From NCBI RefSeq assembly GCF_016811075.1, contig NZ_JAFBGL010000001.1, forward strand, positions 186,001-250,000: a DNA stretch of 64,000 bases, read 5' to 3'. The DNA comes from Oceaniferula flava (GTDB lineage Bacteria > Verrucomicrobiota > Verrucomicrobiia > Verrucomicrobiales > Akkermansiaceae). Below the pieces are notes generated by a model, which made no database searches, was not told where the DNA came from, and worked only from the letters and a program-made list of their open reading frames with translations. The position numbers were made by a program, and so were the translations under genes. This document shows, piece by piece, positions 60,471 to 64,000 of the stretch (the stretch's first letter is position 1; each line of letters begins with the position of its first letter).

Positions 60471-62582
60471 CTATTCTTCGACGATGATGGCTTTAGGAGT
60501 CCGTGAGCCTTCTGCGTCTGCTTCTTGACTGATGGTGGGTTTGGGAATGAGTGGGGTGGCTGGCTCAGCGACGGCTGGAGCCATGGGGATGTTGGAAACT
60601 TCATCGCCTGTCTCGCCGTCTTCGTAGGCGAGGTCGATGAGGCCTCCTTCATCAGGGAGTTCGATTTTTTCGCGGACGATGAAATCGCCTTCGAATTCTT
60701 TCATTTTGACGAGCGGGAGTTTCAGTCCCTCGTCGCTGGCGAAGAGCCCGCGGAGAATGAGATGAACCAGCGGTCCGGCGACGGCGCCACCGGAGGAACC
60801 ACGCTTGACGGCGACAACGACGACGTATTTTGGTTGATCGTAAGGGGCAAAAGCGACTGTCCAAGCATCGTTGGACTTGATCCCCATGTCATTGGTCTGG
60901 GCGGTGCCGGTTTTTGCGGAAACTTTATCTTCGTAGGCAGCGCGGCGGGCAGTGCCTCCCTGTTCGTTGGCAGCCATCCACATGCCTTTGCGAATGCTTT
61001 CGAGATCTTCTGCCTTGAGGCCTTCCTGCAGGAGGTTGACTTTCAGGTTCGGGCGGTTCTGCACGAGCACGCCATTGGACGGGTGAATCACGCGTTTGAC
61101 GATCCGCGGTTTGAAGTAGCGTCCGCGGTTGGCGATGGTGGATACCACGGCGGCCATTTGCAGAGGGCTGGCGGCGCTGTCGCTCTGACCAATCGACATC
61201 ATTCCGGTGATCGCTGGAGTGACAGAGGCACCCGGACGCATCTCAGTGCGCCAGAAGCGGTTGCCGGGAATAAAGCCGGGGGACTCAGAGGGTAGCTCGA
61301 TGCCGGTTTTCATTCCCAGCCCTAACAGCTGATAAGAATTCAGCATGTTCTTGCTGCCGATCTCATTGGCGACCCGCATGAAGTAGCAGTTGCACGAGCG
61401 TTGGATCGATTCTTCCAGGCCGAGCACGCCGTGGCCGGCGCGTTTCCAGCAGCGGATTTGGATATTTCCGTAGGGGACGTAGCCTGGGCAGTTCACCTGG
61501 TCGTGGGCGTGGCCGTGCATGGCCGCAGCGATGGCGCAGGGGAGTTTGAAGGTTGAGCCTGGGGTGAAATTGTTGATCGCCTTATTCACCAGTGGGTGGG
61601 CGCGGTTGGTGCGGTAGTTTTCCCACGCGTCGGGGTCGATACTCGGAACAAAGTAGCTGGGGGTGAAATCCGGAACCGATGCCATTGCCAGCACTTCACC
61701 AGTGTTCGGGTCCATGACTACGGCGGCAGCGCGACCGACGCGACGCAGGGTGTTTTCCACCAGGCATTGGATGCGGGCATCGATGGTGAGTTCCACCCGT
61801 GATCCGACGTCCGGCTTGATGTAATCGACCATTTGCAGCACCTCGCCTTTCTCGTTCTTGAGTAGCGTTTTGATGCCTTCGGCGCCGGTCAGGTAGCTGT
61901 TCATGGTGGATTCGACTCCAGCGATGCCTGAGCTATCACCGGTGTAGTGCTTGAACTTGCGTTTTTCCTCCGGGGAAATGGATCCTTTTTCCCACTGCTT
62001 GACGTAGCCCAGCACGTGGGATGCGAGTGAGCCGTAGAGATACTCGCGGCGCGGGCGCACCCGGACGTCCACGCCAGGGAGTTCCAGATTGTGTTCGGCG
62101 AAGTAGGCGAACTGATCGTAGGTGAGATCGTTGCGGAAGGTGAAGGGGACGAGACCGGTGTGGGTGATGTAATGCGTATCCAGGGCGCTGGCGCGGTATT
62201 TCTTATCCAGCTTGTGCAGCGCAAGTTTGGGTCGAACCCACTCGTTGACGATCCATGAGGTCTTGATCTTGCGGAAGTCCTTCACGGCATCTTTGCCCTC
62301 GGTCTCGATCAGGTGACGTTTGTAATCGGCGCGAATTTCATCGAGGTTGAACACCACTTCATAGTTGCGTTTGTTCTCGGCGAGAATGACGCCATTGCGA
62401 TCGGTAATATCACCGCGGATACCGGGCTCGCGTATGGTCACGGTGTAGTTCGAGGGCACCTGCTTGAGGAACTTCGAGCGATCTTCAATCTGATAATGGT
62501 ATAACCGCGACAACAACGACCCAAACCCAACAAGGATGAGGGCAGTTAGAAGATAGAGTCTGAGGCGGTAGCGTGGTTCCAT
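60471..62582 (-). CDS. mrdA: Penicillin-binding protein 2 (elongation transpeptidase)
   Basis: 703 residues, class B penicillin-binding protein of the rod system. One N-terminal membrane helix (about 8-28) and a non-catalytic dimerisation region with IREPGIRGDITDRNG are followed by the transpeptidase domain. The active-site serine is in GSTFK (about residue 343); the SxN motif is in SCNCYFMR (less certain) and KTGTAQT is near residue 560. It cross-links new peptidoglycan during side-wall growth with MreC and MreD. It lies 27 bases downstream of mreD. The last 50 residues are a charged, proline-rich extension. Confidence 0.94.
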   Translation of the reverse strand: MEPRYRLRLYLLTALILVGFGSLLSRLYHYQIEDRSKFLKQVPSNYTVTIREPGIRGDITDRNGVILAENKRNYEVVFNLDEIRADYKRHLIETEGKDAVKDFRKIKTSWIVNEWVRPKLALHKLDKKYRASALDTHYITHTGLVPFTFRNDLTYDQFAYFAEHNLELPGVDVRVRPRREYLYGSLASHVLGYVKQWEKGSISPEEKRKFKHYTGDSSGIAGVESTMNSYLTGAEGIKTLLKNEKGEVLQMVDYIKPDVGSRVELTIDARIQCLVENTLRRVGRAAAVVMDPNTGEVLAMASVPDFTPSYFVPSIDPDAWENYRTNRAHPLVNKAINNFTPGSTFKLPCAIAAAMHGHAHDQVNCPGYVPYGNIQIRCWKRAGHGVLGLEESIQRSCNCYFMRVANEIGSKNMLNSYQLLGLGMKTGIELPSESPGFIPGNRFWRTEMRPGASVTPAITGMMSIGQSDSAASPLQMAAVVSTIANRGRYFKPRIVKRVIHPSNGVLVQNRPNLKVNLLQEGLKAEDLESIRKGMWMAANEQGGTARRAAYEDKVSAKTGTAQTNDMGIKSNDAWTVAFAPYDQPKYVVVVAVKRGSSGGAVAGPLVHLILRGLFASDEGLKLPLVKMKEFEGDFIVREKIELPDEGGLIDLAYEDGETGDEVSNIPMAPAVAEPATPLIPKPTISQEADAEGSRTPKAIIVEE

Positions 62583-62609
62583 TGGATGAAGATGATACGT
62601 GATCGGTGG

Positions 62610-63230
62610 TTAGTCAATATAGCGTGGGCCTCGTTTGAGGCCATCGTAGCGGATGGTGTGGCGACTGATGGCAGCGAGTTGGAAAATCAGCCAGAAGACC
62701 ACCGGGGAGAAAAGCATGGTCAGGGCGCTGGTTAGATAGATCCGGTAGAAGGCTGTCATGGGGAAAACAAAGTCGCCACGCACGAAGTTGATGAGAAGAT
62801 ACTCGGAAAACAGATAAAGGAAAATGGCGATGCCGGAGAGCAGCGAGGACAGGTGCCACTTGCCCTTGCGGAACAGTGGCTGGATGCCCTGCATCAGCAG
62901 GCCCATCATGGCGTAGAGGATGATGCTGTAGCCAAAGTGCAGGGATTCGATCTGCTCCTTGTAGATGGCGGGGTCTCCACCCTGCGGGCCGAGTGTGTGC
63001 TGGGCGTCCCAAAGGAAGCCGCAGAGGTAGGCAAGCAGTAACATGGTGGCAAAGTCCACAGTCACCGCGGCGCAGAGAAACACCAAGGGGAGAATCAAGA
63101 CTCTGGCACCGTGCAGGCCACCAATGGCCGGCAAGAACTGCTGCAGCATACAAGCGGCAAGAGTCAGGAGGATGATGCTGATGGTGTACTTGATCACGGT
63201 TTCGTTCAGGCTAGCGGGCTGACTCCTCAT
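62610..63230 (-). CDS. mreD: Rod shape-determining protein MreD
   Basis: 206-residue polytopic membrane protein with five or so helices, as expected for MreD: segments starting TISIILLTLAACMLQQFL, VLILPLVFLCAAVTVDFATMLLLAYLCGF, HFGYSIILYAMMGLLMQG and two more to the C-terminus. MreD links the actin-like MreB system to peptidoglycan synthases. Its start overlaps the mreC stop region by 20 bases. Identified mainly by its place between mreC and PBP2; sequence similarity of MreD proteins is low. Confidence 0.88.
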   Translation of the reverse strand: MRSQPASLNETVIKYTISIILLTLAACMLQQFLPAIGGLHGARVLILPLVFLCAAVTVDFATMLLLAYLCGFLWDAQHTLGPQGGDPAIYKEQIESLHFGYSIILYAMMGLLMQGIQPLFRKGKWHLSSLLSGIAIFLYLFSEYLLINFVRGDFVFPMTAFYRIYLTSALTMLFSPVVFWLIFQLAAISRHTIRYDGLKRGPRYID

Positions 63231-64000
63231 GGGAGTCCTGGGTTTTTACAAACACGGTATGTAGTGTTGCAAAGTCCACCGCTGGCTTGACGAGAGCTTC
63301 TCCATACAAAGGTCCGGATTCAAATGACTGGACTGTACCGAGAAGAATGTCAGGCGGAAAGAGGCCGCCGCGGCCGGTGGTAAAAACCAGCATGCCGTCG
63401 GAGATTTTGGCGTCTTTCGACAGAAAGCTGAGCCGGAGCAAGGGTGCTTGTCCGGTCTCACCTCTCTGCCCACTCAGGATGCCAAGTTCAGGGGTGCCGT
63501 CCACTTTGGCGGACACCTTGCACTTTTCATCAGTGAGTAGGATTACGGTGGAAGTATCTTCAGAGGGGGCGTCGACCTTGCCCACCAGTCCCTCCGGGGA
63601 GAGAACCGGCAGCTGCACGCCGACACCTTGTTTCTCGCCACGGTTGATCGTGACGGTGTGCCACCAGGTGGAAGGCTGGCGGCGAATGATTTTGGCTGCG
63701 AGGACGTGGAAGGGGGCCTCCTGCTTGAACTTGAGCGCCTGGCTCAGGCGGGCATTTTCCAGCTCCAGCTTTCTGAGGTGGGCGACCTCCATGCGCTTTT
63801 TATCCAGCTCCTCCTTGGCCAAGTGGTATTTGGCTTTCCATTCCTCCGAATGTTCCGCTTCTTTGATGAACTCGGAGGCGGTGGTTTCGAGCGAGGAGCC
63901 CCCCTTGAGGAAGGGGCTGATGGCGCTGTAGTAGGTCTTCTGGATGCTGCGGACTGATTGCTCGCTGCGCGTGAGTGCCCAAATGGCACCCGCGATAAAT
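63211..64000 (-). CDS. mreC: Rod shape-determining protein MreC, 5' end beyond the window
   Basis: The gene enters from beyond position 64000; 263 codons are in the window. Translated from the edge it reads FIAGAIWALTRSEQSVRSIQ and then a coiled coil (about 60 residues, KAKYHLAKEELDKKRMEVAH), followed by a beta-rich MreC domain: HVLAAKIIRRQPSTWWHT, INRGEKQGVGVQLPV, GLVGKV, GQAPLLRLSFLS and GGLFPPDILLGTV. MreC organises the elongation complex in the periplasm. The apparent start TTG at 63822 is not used; the frame is open right to the window edge. The stop overlaps mreD by 20 bases. Confidence 0.92.
   Translation of the reverse strand, partial: FIAGAIWALTRSEQSVRSIQKTYYSAISPFLKGGSSLETTASEFIKEAEHSEEWKAKYHLAKEELDKKRMEVAHLRKLELENARLSQALKFKQEAPFHVLAAKIIRRQPSTWWHTVTINRGEKQGVGVQLPVLSPEGLVGKVDAPSEDTSTVILLTDEKCKVSAKVDGTPELGILSGQRGETGQAPLLRLSFLSKDAKISDGMLVFTTGRGGLFPPDILLGTVQSFESGPLYGEALVKPAVDFATLHTVFVKTQDSHEESAR

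Noticed and set aside
1-64000. Search for insertion sequences, prophage, integrases and attachment sites
   Set aside because: No transposase, integrase, phage structural gene or flanking direct repeats were seen, including around the two tRNA genes.

Overview
The window is ordinary chromosome from a member of the Verrucomicrobiota, probably a marine, polysaccharide-degrading relative of the Akkermansiaceae/Rubritaleaceae/Verrucomicrobiaceae. The evidence is three short-tailed PEP-CTERM proteins (each ending VPEPSS, a hydrophobic stretch and RRRR), two very large pilin-like proteins of the type annotated as Verru_Chthon cassette protein A, two secreted sulfatases, and weak or absent Shine-Dalgarno sequences. 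No species can be named from sequence alone. There is no prophage, insertion sequence or CRISPR array.

Layout. 1-5823: peptide ABC importer operon (end of a permease, a second permease with an unusual insertion, a lipoprotein binding protein, two ATPases). 5853-7234: CHAP protein and an inositol-monophosphatase-like enzyme. 7404-12185: first two-gene module of a giant GspK-like pseudopilin plus a secreted partner, followed by a PEP-CTERM protein and a clean terminator. 13231-16970: ABC-F ATPase, NadC, PDZ protein. 16978-19881: three-gene leftward cluster with two PilT-type ATPases. 19992-23733: Ser/Thr kinase overlapping class II DAHP synthase. 23768-28976: M23 peptidase, small secreted proteins, PEP-CTERM protein, Pta, a membrane protein and a FtsB/DivIC-like protein. 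28998-38937: SGNH hydrolase, the Bat (aerotolerance-type) operon with fused BatB-C and BatD-E, a DUF58 protein, Mrp and a zinc-ribbon coiled-coil protein. 39103-47403: HEAT-repeat membrane protein, two tRNA-Leu genes, sulfatase, DPBB-like protein, NadB, an rRNA-methyltransferase-like enzyme and a lipoprotein amidase. 47586-51207: second sulfatase, a GntR/LacI-type regulator with a perfect 26-bp palindrome at its start, and a PEP-CTERM protein. 51279-53318: BioF and a DD-carboxypeptidase. 53743-58310: second copy of the pseudopilin/partner module. 58416-64000: rod-shape operon running leftward (mreC, mreD, PBP2, RNase G, small membrane protein).

The strongest candidate for an under-described system is the duplicated two-gene module (7404-12185 and 53743-58310). 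Each copy pairs a 1,200-1,300-residue protein, with a class III prepilin-like N-terminus lacking Glu5 and a GspK-like C-terminus, with a secreted 270-310-residue protein. The two partners are homologous to each other. Other notable points are a BatD frame with no canonical start codon able to give a complete signal peptide, a tRNA-Leu with anticodon AAG, an inverted-repeat element plus a heptamer tandem repeat inside the Bat region, and the operator-like palindrome at 50151-50176.
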